A stretch of DNA of 64,000 nt, taken from contig NZ_JAMQPR010000001.1 in NCBI RefSeq assembly GCF_026151345.1, positions 1,284,231 to 1,348,230 on the forward strand, written 5' to 3'. Position numbers and translations under genes: made by a program. The stretch comes from Leptospira paudalimensis. Its GTDB lineage: Bacteria > Spirochaetota > Leptospiria > Leptospirales > Leptospiraceae. Shown piece by piece: positions 56,435 to 64,000 of this stretch. Every line of letters begins with the position of its first letter. Positions within the stretch are counted from its first letter, which is position 1. The notes under the pieces were generated by a model. That model had not been told where the DNA came from. It ran no database searches and saw only the letters and a program-made list of their open reading frames with translations.

Positions 56435-57474
56435 ACTTTGAATTTTCGCGAAATAAAAAACCATTTATCATTGCAGAGATGTCAGGAAATCACAACCAAT
56501 CTTTGGAAAGAGCATTGGAGATAATAGACTCTGCTGCTAGTTGTGGCGTAGCAGCAATTAAGATTCAAACCTATACTGCTGATACTCTTACCATTGACAA
56601 AGGTGATGGAGAGTTTTTTATTTCCGATCCAAAAAGTTTATGGAAGGGGACTTCTCTTTACGAGTTGTATAAAAAAGCATATACCCCTTGGGAATGGCAC
56701 AAAGCTATTTTTGAACATGCAAATAAAAAGGGAGTATTATGTTTTAGTTCTCCTTTCGATTTTACTGCCGTTGATTTTTTAGAATCTCTAAATGCACCTG
56801 CTTATAAGATTGCTTCGTTTGAGAATAATGATTTACCTCTCATCCGAAAAGTGGCTGCAACAAAAAAGCCCATTATCATTTCAACGGGCATGGCCACCAT
56901 TGCTGAGATTGCAGAAGCAGTGGATGCTGTTCGTTCAGTTGGGAATGAAAATCTGACCCTTTTGAAATGTACAAGTACCTATCCTGCAAGTCCAGAAAAT
57001 ACAAACATTCTTAGTATCCCAGCAATGAGAGATATGTTTCGTTGTGAGGTTGGCTTGTCAGACCATACAATGGGGATTGGTGTCGCGGTTGCCAGTGTCG
57101 CACTTGGGGCAACAGTTATCGAAAAACATTTTACGTTAAGAAGAGCAGACGGTGGAGTTGATTCCACATTTTCATTGGAACCAGAAGAAATGAAGGCACT
57201 TGTCGTGGAAAGTGAACGTGCGTGGTTATCACTAGGTTCTGTGAAACTGGAAAGATCAAAAGCAGAAGAAAAATCGATCATTTTTAAAAGATCTTTATAT
57301 GTAGTAAAAGATGTCAAAAAGGGTGAAACGTTTACAAGTGAATCTGTTCGTAGTATTCGACCTGGGTATGGAATTCCTCCTAAATATATTGATATCATTA
57401 TTGGCTCAAAGGCTATGTTTGATATTCCTAGAGGAACCGCAGTTAGTTGGGATATGATCAATGGAAAAAAATAA
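56431..57474 (+). CDS. pseI: Pseudaminic acid synthase
   Basis: 347 residues. The NeuB-type barrel opens KPFIIAEMSGNHNQSLERAL and AAIKIQTYTADTLTID, which is the PseI rather than the NeuB or LegI version. The metal-binding HNQ and the IEKHF..R segment follow, and a SAF (antifreeze-like) domain closes the chain (SLYVVKDVKKGETFT...IRPGYGIPP, about 285-345). It condenses 2,4-diacetamido-trideoxy-altrose with phosphoenolpyruvate to make pseudaminic acid. It overlaps its neighbours by four bases (formyltransferase) and 14 bases (FAD protein). Confidence 0.95.
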   Translation: MNFEFSRNKKPFIIAEMSGNHNQSLERALEIIDSAASCGVAAIKIQTYTADTLTIDKGDGEFFISDPKSLWKGTSLYELYKKAYTPWEWHKAIFEHANKKGVLCFSSPFDFTAVDFLESLNAPAYKIASFENNDLPLIRKVAATKKPIIISTGMATIAEIAEAVDAVRSVGNENLTLLKCTSTYPASPENTNILSIPAMRDMFRCEVGLSDHTMGIGVAVASVALGATVIEKHFTLRRADGGVDSTFSLEPEEMKALVVESERAWLSLGSVKLERSKAEEKSIIFKRSLYVVKDVKKGETFTSESVRSIRPGYGIPPKYIDIIIGSKAMFDIPRGTAVSWDMINGKK

Positions 57475-58888
57475 TCATTTATCAGTTGCTATCGTAGGGG
57501 CTGGACTTAGTGGTTCATTACTCGCCATCAATTTATTAAAGAACACTTTTAATGGCAAAATTGAAATTTTCTTAATTGAATCTTCTAAAAAAAGATTTGG
57601 TAGAGGTGTTGCTTATTCACCGAATTCAATTTATCAAAAATTAAATGTTCCTGCAAAGGGCATGAGTTTGTTTCCAGAAAATCCGAATCATTTTGTGGAT
57701 TGGTGGAAATCGAATGAAAAGAATTATTTTTATTTAGGAGAAAGTTATGATGAAAATTCATTTTTCCCTAGATTTATTTTTGGTGATTACTTAGAATCCA
57801 CTTTGAATTCCAATATTCAAACAAAATCGCCCAATAAAGAGTTTTTTACAATCAACGATGAAGTAGTTGATGCTACAAAAATTGAATCACAATGGAAAAT
57901 CAAACTTTCTTCGGGAGCGGAGTTGATTGTCGACAATCTAATACTCGCAACGGGGAATATCCCACCTGGAAATCCAAATTACCTATCTAATGATGTTTTG
58001 GATAGCAAACGATATTTACATAATCCATGGGATGATAGTTTATTTGAATCAATCCAATTGAATGAGTCGTTAGGTATTTTAGGTTCTGGTTTATCAATGG
58101 TAGATGTAATTATGACCTTAAAAAGAAAAAACTTCCAAGGTAAAATTGTTTCGTTTTCTAGGTCAGGAAAATTGCCCAAAGTTCATTCGAAACCAGATCA
58201 TTTGAATCCAACTCCATTTCCCGAATTAGTTGGCAATGTAAATCATGATGTACATAAAATAAGAAATTGGATTCGAGAGAATGAAGGAATATCCGATGTC
58301 AATTTAATGAATGTGATCAGACCTTTCACATCTGAAATCTGGAAATCTTGGGATGGCAAAAGCCAACGCAGATTCATACGACATGTTCGTCCATTTTGGG
58401 AATCCTTTCGTCACAGAATTCCTTCTGAGTCTATGGAGATTATTTCTGAATGGATTCATTTGGGAAAACTTACATTTTTAAAAGCAAGGATTCAATCTTC
58501 CAAACTTGAAAATGACACGATTGAAATTTCTACATTAGAACCACACTCAAAATTTGGCTCGTATCGATTTGATCGATTGATCAATTGTACGGGACCTGAT
58601 ACAAAGTTGAAGGAAGTAAAAAGTGATTTATATAACAATTTGAAGAAGAAGGGATATATCACCCAATCGGAGAATGGAATTGGATTTGTCACTGGAAATT
58701 TAGGACAAGTAAAATCAAAAGAAGGTAAGTTTTTAACAAATTTATACTGTTTGGGTCCACTTAGAAAAAATGAATTATGGGAATCAACTGCTTTAAGAGA
58801 AATTAGAGACCAAGTAATTGAGTTAACTTCTGTTATTTCAAATTTAAACCTAAAAAATACCGATACACTAAATCAAACTAGTTTATAA
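57461..58888 (+). CDS. FAD/NAD(P)-binding protein of the YdhS-like group
   Basis: 475 residues. The start SVAIVGAGLSGSLLAINLL is an FAD-binding GxGxxG motif, followed by RFGRGVAYSPNS (the GRGvAYs block of the FAD-NAD(P)-binding group) and a second dinucleotide motif ILGSGLSMVDVIMTLKR (about 205). Relatives are oxidoreductases of unknown substrate. Its 14-base overlap with pseI indicates coupled expression, so a sugar or glycan oxidation step is possible but unproven. A 47-base gap follows, with a small AGAATATTCT palindrome at 58897-58906, before the next gene. Confidence 0.8.
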   Translation: MEKNNHLSVAIVGAGLSGSLLAINLLKNTFNGKIEIFLIESSKKRFGRGVAYSPNSIYQKLNVPAKGMSLFPENPNHFVDWWKSNEKNYFYLGESYDENSFFPRFIFGDYLESTLNSNIQTKSPNKEFFTINDEVVDATKIESQWKIKLSSGAELIVDNLILATGNIPPGNPNYLSNDVLDSKRYLHNPWDDSLFESIQLNESLGILGSGLSMVDVIMTLKRKNFQGKIVSFSRSGKLPKVHSKPDHLNPTPFPELVGNVNHDVHKIRNWIRENEGISDVNLMNVIRPFTSEIWKSWDGKSQRRFIRHVRPFWESFRHRIPSESMEIISEWIHLGKLTFLKARIQSSKLENDTIEISTLEPHSKFGSYRFDRLINCTGPDTKLKEVKSDLYNNLKKKGYITQSENGIGFVTGNLGQVKSKEGKFLTNLYCLGPLRKNELWESTALREIRDQVIELTSVISNLNLKNTDTLNQTSL

Positions 58889-58935
58889 GTTTTATAAGAA
58901 TATTCTATCTAGGAAATCACATAACATATCAGTAT

Positions 58936-59676
58936 ATGAAAAAATTTGTCGCAACCATTGAAGCAAGAATGACTTCTTCACGTCTTCCTGGTAAAGTATT
59001 ATTGCCAGTTCTCGGAAGACCTATCCTCGGTTATTTGATCGATCGATTGAAAAAAGTCCAATCAATCGATGAGATTGTCCTCGCAACAACCATCAATGAG
59101 GCTGATAACCCAGTTGTTGATTTTGCAAAATCCGAAGGGATTTCAGTGTTTAGAGGGAGTGAGGATGATGTTTTAATCCGTGTGGTTGATGGTGCAAAAT
59201 CTGTAAACGCTGATGTGATTGTGGAAATTACAGGTGATTGTCCTATTATTGATCCGGAGATTATCGACCAATGCATTCAATTGTATAAATACAATAACGC
59301 TTCTTATGTTGGGAATGCACATATTAGAAGTTATCCAGATGGAATGGACGTTCAAGTGTTTTCGTTAAATGATCTTGAGAAGTCTGGTAATCTAACAAAT
59401 GATAAATTAGACAGAGAACATGTTTCTCTATATATGAGAAATCATCCAGAGTTATTCCCCCACTTACATCTTGTAGCACCAACTTCCGTCTTTTGGCCTG
59501 AATTAGGCCTTACATTAGATGAAAAACAAGACTTTGAACTTTTGAAATCGATCATTGAACATTTTTATTCAATTCAAAAACCATTTTTTAGCATTTATGA
59601 ATGTGTATCCTATTTAAAAGAGAATCCTAGGTTATTGGAAATCAATAAAAAAGTGTTAAGGAAGGGTGATACTTAA
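58936..59676 (+). CDS. SpsF-type cytidylyltransferase/glycosyltransferase-fold protein
   Basis: 246 residues: FVATIEARMTSSRLPGKVLLP (nucleotide loop), VFRGSEDDVLIRV, EITGDCPIIDPEIIDQC, SYPDGMDVQVFS and LDREHVSLYMRNH. This is the same domain as the first third of the fusion gene at 52574, with about half of the residues in the motif regions shared, so the two are paralogues. Members are annotated as acylneuraminate-type cytidylyltransferases. It could supply the missing PseF step (CMP activation of pseudaminic acid) or activate another acid sugar. The downstream start follows its stop within two bases. Confidence 0.87.
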   Translation: MKKFVATIEARMTSSRLPGKVLLPVLGRPILGYLIDRLKKVQSIDEIVLATTINEADNPVVDFAKSEGISVFRGSEDDVLIRVVDGAKSVNADVIVEITGDCPIIDPEIIDQCIQLYKYNNASYVGNAHIRSYPDGMDVQVFSLNDLEKSGNLTNDKLDREHVSLYMRNHPELFPHLHLVAPTSVFWPELGLTLDEKQDFELLKSIIEHFYSIQKPFFSIYECVSYLKENPRLLEINKKVLRKGDT

Positions 59677-59678
59677 AA

Positions 59679-60644
59679 TTGAAGGTTTTTATCGTAGGTC
59701 TTGGGCAAATTGGAATGGGGTATGATTACAAAGAAGATTACCATTTTAGTTGTTTAACCCATTTGAATGCAATACTTGCTCATGACGGTTATGAACTCGT
59801 AGGTGGATTTGATGTTTCGTTAGAAAGACGAAACATGTTTGAATCAAAATCAAAAGTGCCAAGTTTTGATGACCTTTTAGATGGTCTTACGAAAACAAAT
59901 CCAGATTTCGTAATCCTTTCTACTCCAACCGAAACTCATTTTGAAATTCTAAAAACAATATTAAAACAGAAATCTTTAAAAGCCATACTGTGTGAGAAAC
60001 CTATTTCTTATGATGACGAAGAAGCAACGCAAATGGTAAACTTGTGTGAGCAAAATAATATAAAATTATTTGTAAATTACCAAAGGTTTTACTTACCTTC
60101 TTCGGATGTGATAAAGAAAAAATTATTTCCTTCTCACAAAAAAATTGAATTTTTAAAGGGTGTTTGTTGGTATTCAAAAGGTTTGATACATAATGGAAGC
60201 CATTTTATCAATTTATTGGAATCTTGGTTAGGAAATTTAGAGTCAATTGAATCGATAACATCACACAATTATTGGTCAAACGAGGACATAGAACCTGACG
60301 CCTTATTTAGCTTTCAAAGAGGCAAAGTGTTTTTTATCTCATCGCGGGAATCAGATTTTTCTCACTATTCAATCGAACTGATTACATCTGAAGGGAAACT
60401 ATCATATAAAAATGGGGGAGATGAAATTTATTGGCAAAATAAAGTTCCAGACCCAACCTTCCCTGGTTACACCATACTTTCGAAAGAAATGGAAGAGATC
60501 GAAAGTAATCATCTTAAGAGCCAATACTTTGTGTTAGATAAGATTTTAAAATTTATGGAAAATTCTAACTCTGTAGCAGTTTGTGAAGCATATAGTACGT
60601 TAAATATGATTAGAATGTTAAGAAAATTAAAGGTTGAGAAATGA
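59679..60644 (+). CDS. Gfo/Idh/MocA family NAD-dependent sugar dehydrogenase
   Basis: 321 residues from a TTG. Rossmann start VFIVGLGQIGMGYDYK, the ILSTPTETHFEIL block and the ILCEKPISYD motif (EKP) are diagnostic. The second domain is shorter and less typical (GLIHNGSHFINLLESWLG supplies the H..G..H...D-like catalytic region). It probably oxidises or reduces a nucleotide sugar at C3 or C4. The next gene, an aminotransferase, overlaps it by four bases; dehydrogenase plus DegT aminotransferase pairs usually make amino sugars. Confidence 0.88.
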   Translation: MKVFIVGLGQIGMGYDYKEDYHFSCLTHLNAILAHDGYELVGGFDVSLERRNMFESKSKVPSFDDLLDGLTKTNPDFVILSTPTETHFEILKTILKQKSLKAILCEKPISYDDEEATQMVNLCEQNNIKLFVNYQRFYLPSSDVIKKKLFPSHKKIEFLKGVCWYSKGLIHNGSHFINLLESWLGNLESIESITSHNYWSNEDIEPDALFSFQRGKVFFISSRESDFSHYSIELITSEGKLSYKNGGDEIYWQNKVPDPTFPGYTILSKEMEEIESNHLKSQYFVLDKILKFMENSNSVAVCEAYSTLNMIRMLRKLKVEK

Positions 60645-61918
60645 ACGATACATTAGCACTGTTAGGTGGTTCAAAAGTTATTAATTTTGAATTGAATCGG
60701 TATAATTCTTTGGGTCCAGAAGAAGTGGAAGCTGCTAAAAGAGTAGTTGAGAGTGGAAACTTGTCTCAATTTTTGGGATGTTGGGATCCAGATTTTTATG
60801 GTGGTCCCAAAGTACAAGAATTCGAAAAGAATTGCAGAGAGTATTTTAATGTTAAACATGCGATTACTGTCAATTCTTGGACTTCGGGACTGATAGCAGC
60901 GATTGGAGCTATAGGTATTGAACCTGGAGATGAAATCATTGTCAGTCCTTGGACTATGTCTGCATCAGCAACAGCGATCCTCCATTGGAATGCGATTCCA
61001 GTTTTTGCGGATATAGAACCAAATACCTATTGCATTGATCCAGTCTCTATTGAAAAAAATATCTCCCCATATACAAAGGCGATCATGGTTGTTGATATCT
61101 TTGGACAATCTGCAAATATGGATGAGATCAACCGGATCGCAAAAAAGCACAATTTAAAAGTAATTAATGATACAGCCCAAGCTCCTGGTTCCCTGTATAA
61201 AGGTAAATATACAGGTACGTTAGGTGATATTGGTGGTTATAGTTTAAATTACCATAAACATATCCATACAGGTGAAGGCGGGATCCTTGTTACAAACGAT
61301 GATGAACTTGCCGAGAGAATGCAGTTAATTCGAAATCATGCGGAAGCTGTTGTGAAGGATAAGGGAGTTACTAACTTAACGAATATGGTTGGTTATAATT
61401 TCCGACTCGGTGAAATTGAATGTGCCATTGGAATTGAACAACTTAAAAAATTAGATTCCAAAATTAAGTCTAGGATCCATGCAGCTGAAAGATTAAGAAA
61501 CGGTTTAAAAGGTCTGATCGGTTTAAAATTACCTGAAATTCGATCTGAAGCAACTCATGTTTATTACATTTTTCCTATGGAGATTGATGAAAAGGTAACT
61601 GGCGTAAGTAAACATAGAATTTATGATGCTTTGGTTGCGGAAGGTGTTTCTGACATCTCATTACAATATGCAAACCTACACCTTTTGCCAATGTACCAAA
61701 AGAAAATTGCATATGGTTCGAAAGGTTTTCCTTGGACTTCAGATATTTGCAAAAGAGATGTAGACTACTCTAAAGGAATTTGCCCTGTAGCTGAAGGTTT
61801 AAATGATTCAACATATCTAGGGTATGAAATGTGTGTGAGAGAATTCCCAGATGAACACGTTGACTTAGTGATCAGTGCGTTTCAAAAAGTTTGGAAACAC
61901 CTAAACCAGTTAAAATGA
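60641..61918 (+). CDS. DegT/DnrJ/EryC1 aminotransferase (second)
   Basis: 425 residues, longer than PseC. LLGGSKVINFELNRYNSLGPEEVEAA cut to its core is the opening of the StrS-type sugar aminotransferases. PLP lysine is Lys206 in NYHKHIHTGEGG, and NDTAQAPGSLY gives the cofactor-binding region. It should aminate a keto sugar supplied by the preceding dehydrogenase. It is distinct from the PseC protein at 50524, so the locus probably makes at least two amino sugars. It overlaps the GNAT gene by four bases. Confidence 0.9.
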   Translation: MNDTLALLGGSKVINFELNRYNSLGPEEVEAAKRVVESGNLSQFLGCWDPDFYGGPKVQEFEKNCREYFNVKHAITVNSWTSGLIAAIGAIGIEPGDEIIVSPWTMSASATAILHWNAIPVFADIEPNTYCIDPVSIEKNISPYTKAIMVVDIFGQSANMDEINRIAKKHNLKVINDTAQAPGSLYKGKYTGTLGDIGGYSLNYHKHIHTGEGGILVTNDDELAERMQLIRNHAEAVVKDKGVTNLTNMVGYNFRLGEIECAIGIEQLKKLDSKIKSRIHAAERLRNGLKGLIGLKLPEIRSEATHVYYIFPMEIDEKVTGVSKHRIYDALVAEGVSDISLQYANLHLLPMYQKKIAYGSKGFPWTSDICKRDVDYSKGICPVAEGLNDSTYLGYEMCVREFPDEHVDLVISAFQKVWKHLNQLK

Positions 61919-62445
61919 TCCATACATTTCTAAATGATTATTATTTAAGGCCACTTCGAAAAACTGATTTAGATGGGCCTTATTCTTCTTGGTTCTCTGA
62001 CCAAAATATTACGAAGTATAGTTCCCATGGAAAATTTTTTAAGAATGAAAACTATTTTCTATCTTTTTATGAAAATTTAAATAGAGAAGACCAAGTGGTC
62101 TTAGGTATCTTTCATACTTTAGATGGTCATATTGGCAATTTAAGTTTGCAAGATATTTCTTGGATCAATCGCACAGCTGAATTTGCAATCATCATTGGAA
62201 ATCAAAATCATCAGAATAAGGGTGTCTCTTACCAAGCAGCTAAGTACATTCTTGAACATGGTTTCAAAAAACTCAATTTGAATAAAATTTACTGTGGAAC
62301 CGCTGATCAGAATATTGGAATGCAAAAACTAGCCTTAAAACTGGGAATGAAAGAAGAGGGGCGCCGTGTGGATCATCTTTTTTTAGAGGGTGGTTATCAT
62401 GATGTTCTTATGTATTACATTCTAGCAAAGGATTGGAAAACGTAA
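61915..62445 (+). CDS. GNAT N-acetyltransferase, RimJ/RimL-like (PseH candidate)
   Basis: 177 residues from ATG 61915 (ATGA overlap with the aminotransferase; the frame opens eight codons earlier at TTG 61891). The motifs YLRPLRKTDLDGPYSSWF, IGNLSLQDISWINRTAEFAI and IIGNQNHQNKGVSYQAAKYIL show the acetyl-CoA fold, with ALKLGMKEEGRRVDHLFLEGG near the end. GNATs of this size acetylate the 4-amino group made by DegT enzymes; it may serve the preceding aminotransferase or act as PseH. Which amino sugar is its substrate cannot be told. Confidence 0.87.
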   Translation: MIHTFLNDYYLRPLRKTDLDGPYSSWFSDQNITKYSSHGKFFKNENYFLSFYENLNREDQVVLGIFHTLDGHIGNLSLQDISWINRTAEFAIIIGNQNHQNKGVSYQAAKYILEHGFKKLNLNKIYCGTADQNIGMQKLALKLGMKEEGRRVDHLFLEGGYHDVLMYYILAKDWKT

Positions 62446-62449
62446 TCAT

Positions 62450-63328
62450 TTGATCACAATCGTTTCACACGATGCTGGTGGTGCAGAGATACTTTCTAAT
62501 TATGTTCTGCAAAACAAAAATAATTATCAGTATGTTCTAGACGGACCAGCTGTTTCCATTTTTTCGAAGTTACTTAGTGAGATAAATATAAAGTCTTTAG
62601 AAGAAACGATTGGGAATACAAAGTTATATATAACAGGAACTAGTTGGCAGAGCGAAATTGAAAAATTAACGATCCTAACCGCAAAAAAAAATCAAATCAA
62701 AGTGGTTAGTTTCATTGATCACTGGGTAAACTATAAGGAACGATTTCTTTATAAAGATCAGTTGGTGTTGCCTGATGAAATTTGGGTTGGTGATGAAGAT
62801 GCTTTTAACTTGGCGAAATCCACTTTCCCTTCAGAAATTGTAAAACTAAAATCTAATCCCTATTTCGAATCTTTAAAATCTTATTTTAAAAATTTGAAAA
62901 ATGAAAATCATTCTGATGAATTGCTTAACATTCTATTTATATGTGAAAATATAAGTGACCATGCCAAAAAATCATTTAATGATGAAAGGTATTGGGGTTA
63001 CACAGAAACGGATGCAATTGAATTTTTTTTTCAAAATTTAACGAAACTTAAAATTAAATCAGGTTCTTATACTTTTAGGCCACATCCATCTGATGAAATG
63101 GGAAAGTATGATTGGGTATTAGAGAAGTATCCTGAATATCCGATTCAAATTTCGAATCGGGTTCCACTCTTTGAACAAATAGCTAAATCTGATTTGGTGG
63201 TAGGTTGCGAAAGTATGGCACTCATTGTTGCCTCATTGGCAAATAAAAAAGTAGTCAGTTGTATTCCTCCTGAAGGAAAAACTCTCGGCTTACCTCAAAG
63301 TAAAATCATTGAATTAAGAAGCCTATAA
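62450..63328 (+). CDS. Unrecognised glycan-locus protein, possible glycosyltransferase with an HP motif
   Basis: 292 residues from a TTG, five bases after the GNAT gene. No signal peptide. Opening ITIVSHDAGGAEILSNYVL suggests a Rossmann-like start. The C-terminal half contains RPHP (His212-Pro213) and DLVVGCESMALIVASLANKKV, a layout that recalls GT-B enzymes of the bacterial sialyltransferase and KDO-transferase type (HP motif, then a serine-containing sugar-nucleotide motif). I do not recognise a family with confidence. A nonulosonate transferase is a reasonable hypothesis because none is otherwise evident in the window. Confidence 0.7.
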   Translation: MITIVSHDAGGAEILSNYVLQNKNNYQYVLDGPAVSIFSKLLSEINIKSLEETIGNTKLYITGTSWQSEIEKLTILTAKKNQIKVVSFIDHWVNYKERFLYKDQLVLPDEIWVGDEDAFNLAKSTFPSEIVKLKSNPYFESLKSYFKNLKNENHSDELLNILFICENISDHAKKSFNDERYWGYTETDAIEFFFQNLTKLKIKSGSYTFRPHPSDEMGKYDWVLEKYPEYPIQISNRVPLFEQIAKSDLVVGCESMALIVASLANKKVVSCIPPEGKTLGLPQSKIIELRSL

Positions 63329-63347
63329 ATTGGAGACATCGTTTTAA

Positions 63348-63956
63348 ATGGATAATAATATAGTTTGGCTCAATCATAAAGTAACTCCAGAAGATCGGGC
63401 AAAAATAAAAAACCAAAAACCATGTATGCTTTGGCTAACAGGTCTTAGTGGATCTGGTAAATCAACAATTGCAAATGCATTGGAGAGTTATCTGAATCAA
63501 AATGGTTATCATACTGTTCTCCTTGATGGGGATAATTTGCGATTCGGTTTAAATAAAGACCTGGGATTTTCACCAGAAGATCGCTCAGAGAATATTCGTA
63601 GAATCGGAGAAGTAGGTAAACTTTTTGTAGAGGCTGGAGTCATTGTCATTGCATCTTTAATTTCACCTTTTTCGAAAGATCGAAAGATAGTTAGGGATTT
63701 ATTTTCAGAAAATGAGTTTATAGAAGTTTATATTTCAACTCCTTTAGGTGTTTGTGAAAGCAGAGATCCAAAAGGTTTGTACAAAAAGGCAAGAATTGGT
63801 GAAATTCCAAATTTTACAGGGATTGGATCTCCGTATGAGGAACCAGTCAATCCTGAGATCAAAATTGATACTAACATTTATGATGTTCCAACTAGTATAG
63901 AGATGATTGTAACTCATCTATCGACTAAGGCAATTATTCCTACAAAAGGAAAGTGA
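63348..63956 (+). CDS. cysC: Adenylylsulfate (APS) kinase
   Basis: 202 residues. P-loop GLSGSGKST (about 33-41), then LDGDNLRFGLNKDLGFSPEDR, ENIRRIGEVGKLFVEAG and the EVYISTPLGVCESRDPKGLYKKA block are the CysC signature. It phosphorylates APS to PAPS, used for sulfate assimilation or for sulfotransferases. It starts 19 bases after the previous gene, whose product is glycan-related. Neither ATP sulfurylase (CysDN) nor a sulfotransferase is visible before the window ends. Its presence in the locus suggests sulfation of the glycan, or PAPS supply for another use. Confidence 0.93.
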   Translation: MDNNIVWLNHKVTPEDRAKIKNQKPCMLWLTGLSGSGKSTIANALESYLNQNGYHTVLLDGDNLRFGLNKDLGFSPEDRSENIRRIGEVGKLFVEAGVIVIASLISPFSKDRKIVRDLFSENEFIEVYISTPLGVCESRDPKGLYKKARIGEIPNFTGIGSPYEEPVNPEIKIDTNIYDVPTSIEMIVTHLSTKAIIPTKGK

Positions 63957-63966
63957 TTCGGTTTTA

Positions 63967-64000
63967 TGTTGCAGAAAGTAATTAGAATTTTGTCTAACAT
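63967..64000 (+). CDS. Possible start of the next gene (cut by window edge)
   Basis: An ATG ten bases after the cysC stop opens a frame (LQKVIRILSN) that runs without stop to the last base. It is in line with the run of closely packed genes but too short to identify, and an AAAGGA site lies farther upstream than usual. Confidence 0.35.

Noticed and set aside
56979..57461. 160-codon minus-strand frame over pseI
   Set aside because: Antisense shadow of a confidently assigned gene, no start signal.

Overview
The window reads as a chromosome segment of a spirochaete of the genus Leptospira. The grounds are a moderately A+T-rich base composition; many lipoproteins with loose lipoboxes; Leptospira-style paralogous lipoproteins that share a CD..S...SLLLR head; LPS-type outer-membrane genes (lpxB, lpxI) beside large AsmA-like and TPR proteins; many PAS kinases; and a polysaccharide locus that opens with an EPS-associated MarR-type regulator. 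A saprophytic or intermediate species is possible, but this cannot be settled here. I saw no rRNA, tRNA, insertion sequence, prophage or CRISPR array.

Layout. 1-3.1 kb: the tail of a histidine kinase, a signal peptidase I-like protein that lacks the usual catalytic lysine, and a chemotaxis receptor. 3.2-11 kb: uvrC, then a tightly packed three-gene unit made of a large lamin-tail-like lipoprotein, a predicted outer-membrane or secreted protein and a phospholipase D-family lipoprotein. 11-15 kb (minus strand): an MFS transporter, two exported proteins (OmpL47-like, and LysM plus FecR) and a Nudix hydrolase. 15-21 kb (plus): a GST-like protein, a UvrD/Rep helicase, a TPR lipoprotein, an AsmA-like protein and a small lipoprotein. 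21-28.5 kb (minus): lpxB, lpxI, an FmdB-type zinc ribbon, an SH3 protein, a TolC-family protein and sucD-sucC, with a terminator built into the sucD stop codon. 28.6-36.5 kb (minus): a PAS kinase, three exported lipoproteins (seven-repeat propeller, metzincin-motif protein, DUF1566 protein) and a membrane SpoIIE-type phosphatase. 36.6-43.4 kb: an SDR enzyme, a large PAS kinase with a convergent, overlapping receiver protein, a fadH-type reductase and a SpoU methyltransferase. 43.4-44.7 kb (minus): a small lipoprotein and an acyltransferase.

45.5-64 kb is a surface-glycan locus running off the right edge, all on the plus strand. It holds the EPS regulator, GDP-fucose synthase, an SLC13 permease, an ABC exporter, and then a translationally coupled run of sugar genes. 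Three of these are recognisable pseudaminic-acid pathway enzymes (PseC, PseG, PseI). They are interleaved with two SpsF-type cytidylyltransferase domains (one fused to a class-III aminotransferase), a formyltransferase, a FAD-binding protein, a Gfo/Idh/MocA dehydrogenase, a second DegT aminotransferase, a GNAT acetyltransferase, an unrecognised protein with an HP motif, and APS kinase. My inference is that the locus makes and exports a surface polysaccharide carrying an unusual, possibly N-formylated, nonulosonic acid, with possible sulfation. PseB and a classical PseF are not in view.

The other candidates worth attention are the metzincin-motif lipoprotein, the lysine-less signal peptidase, a shared lipoprotein head module, and several perfect palindromes at gene starts or between genes.
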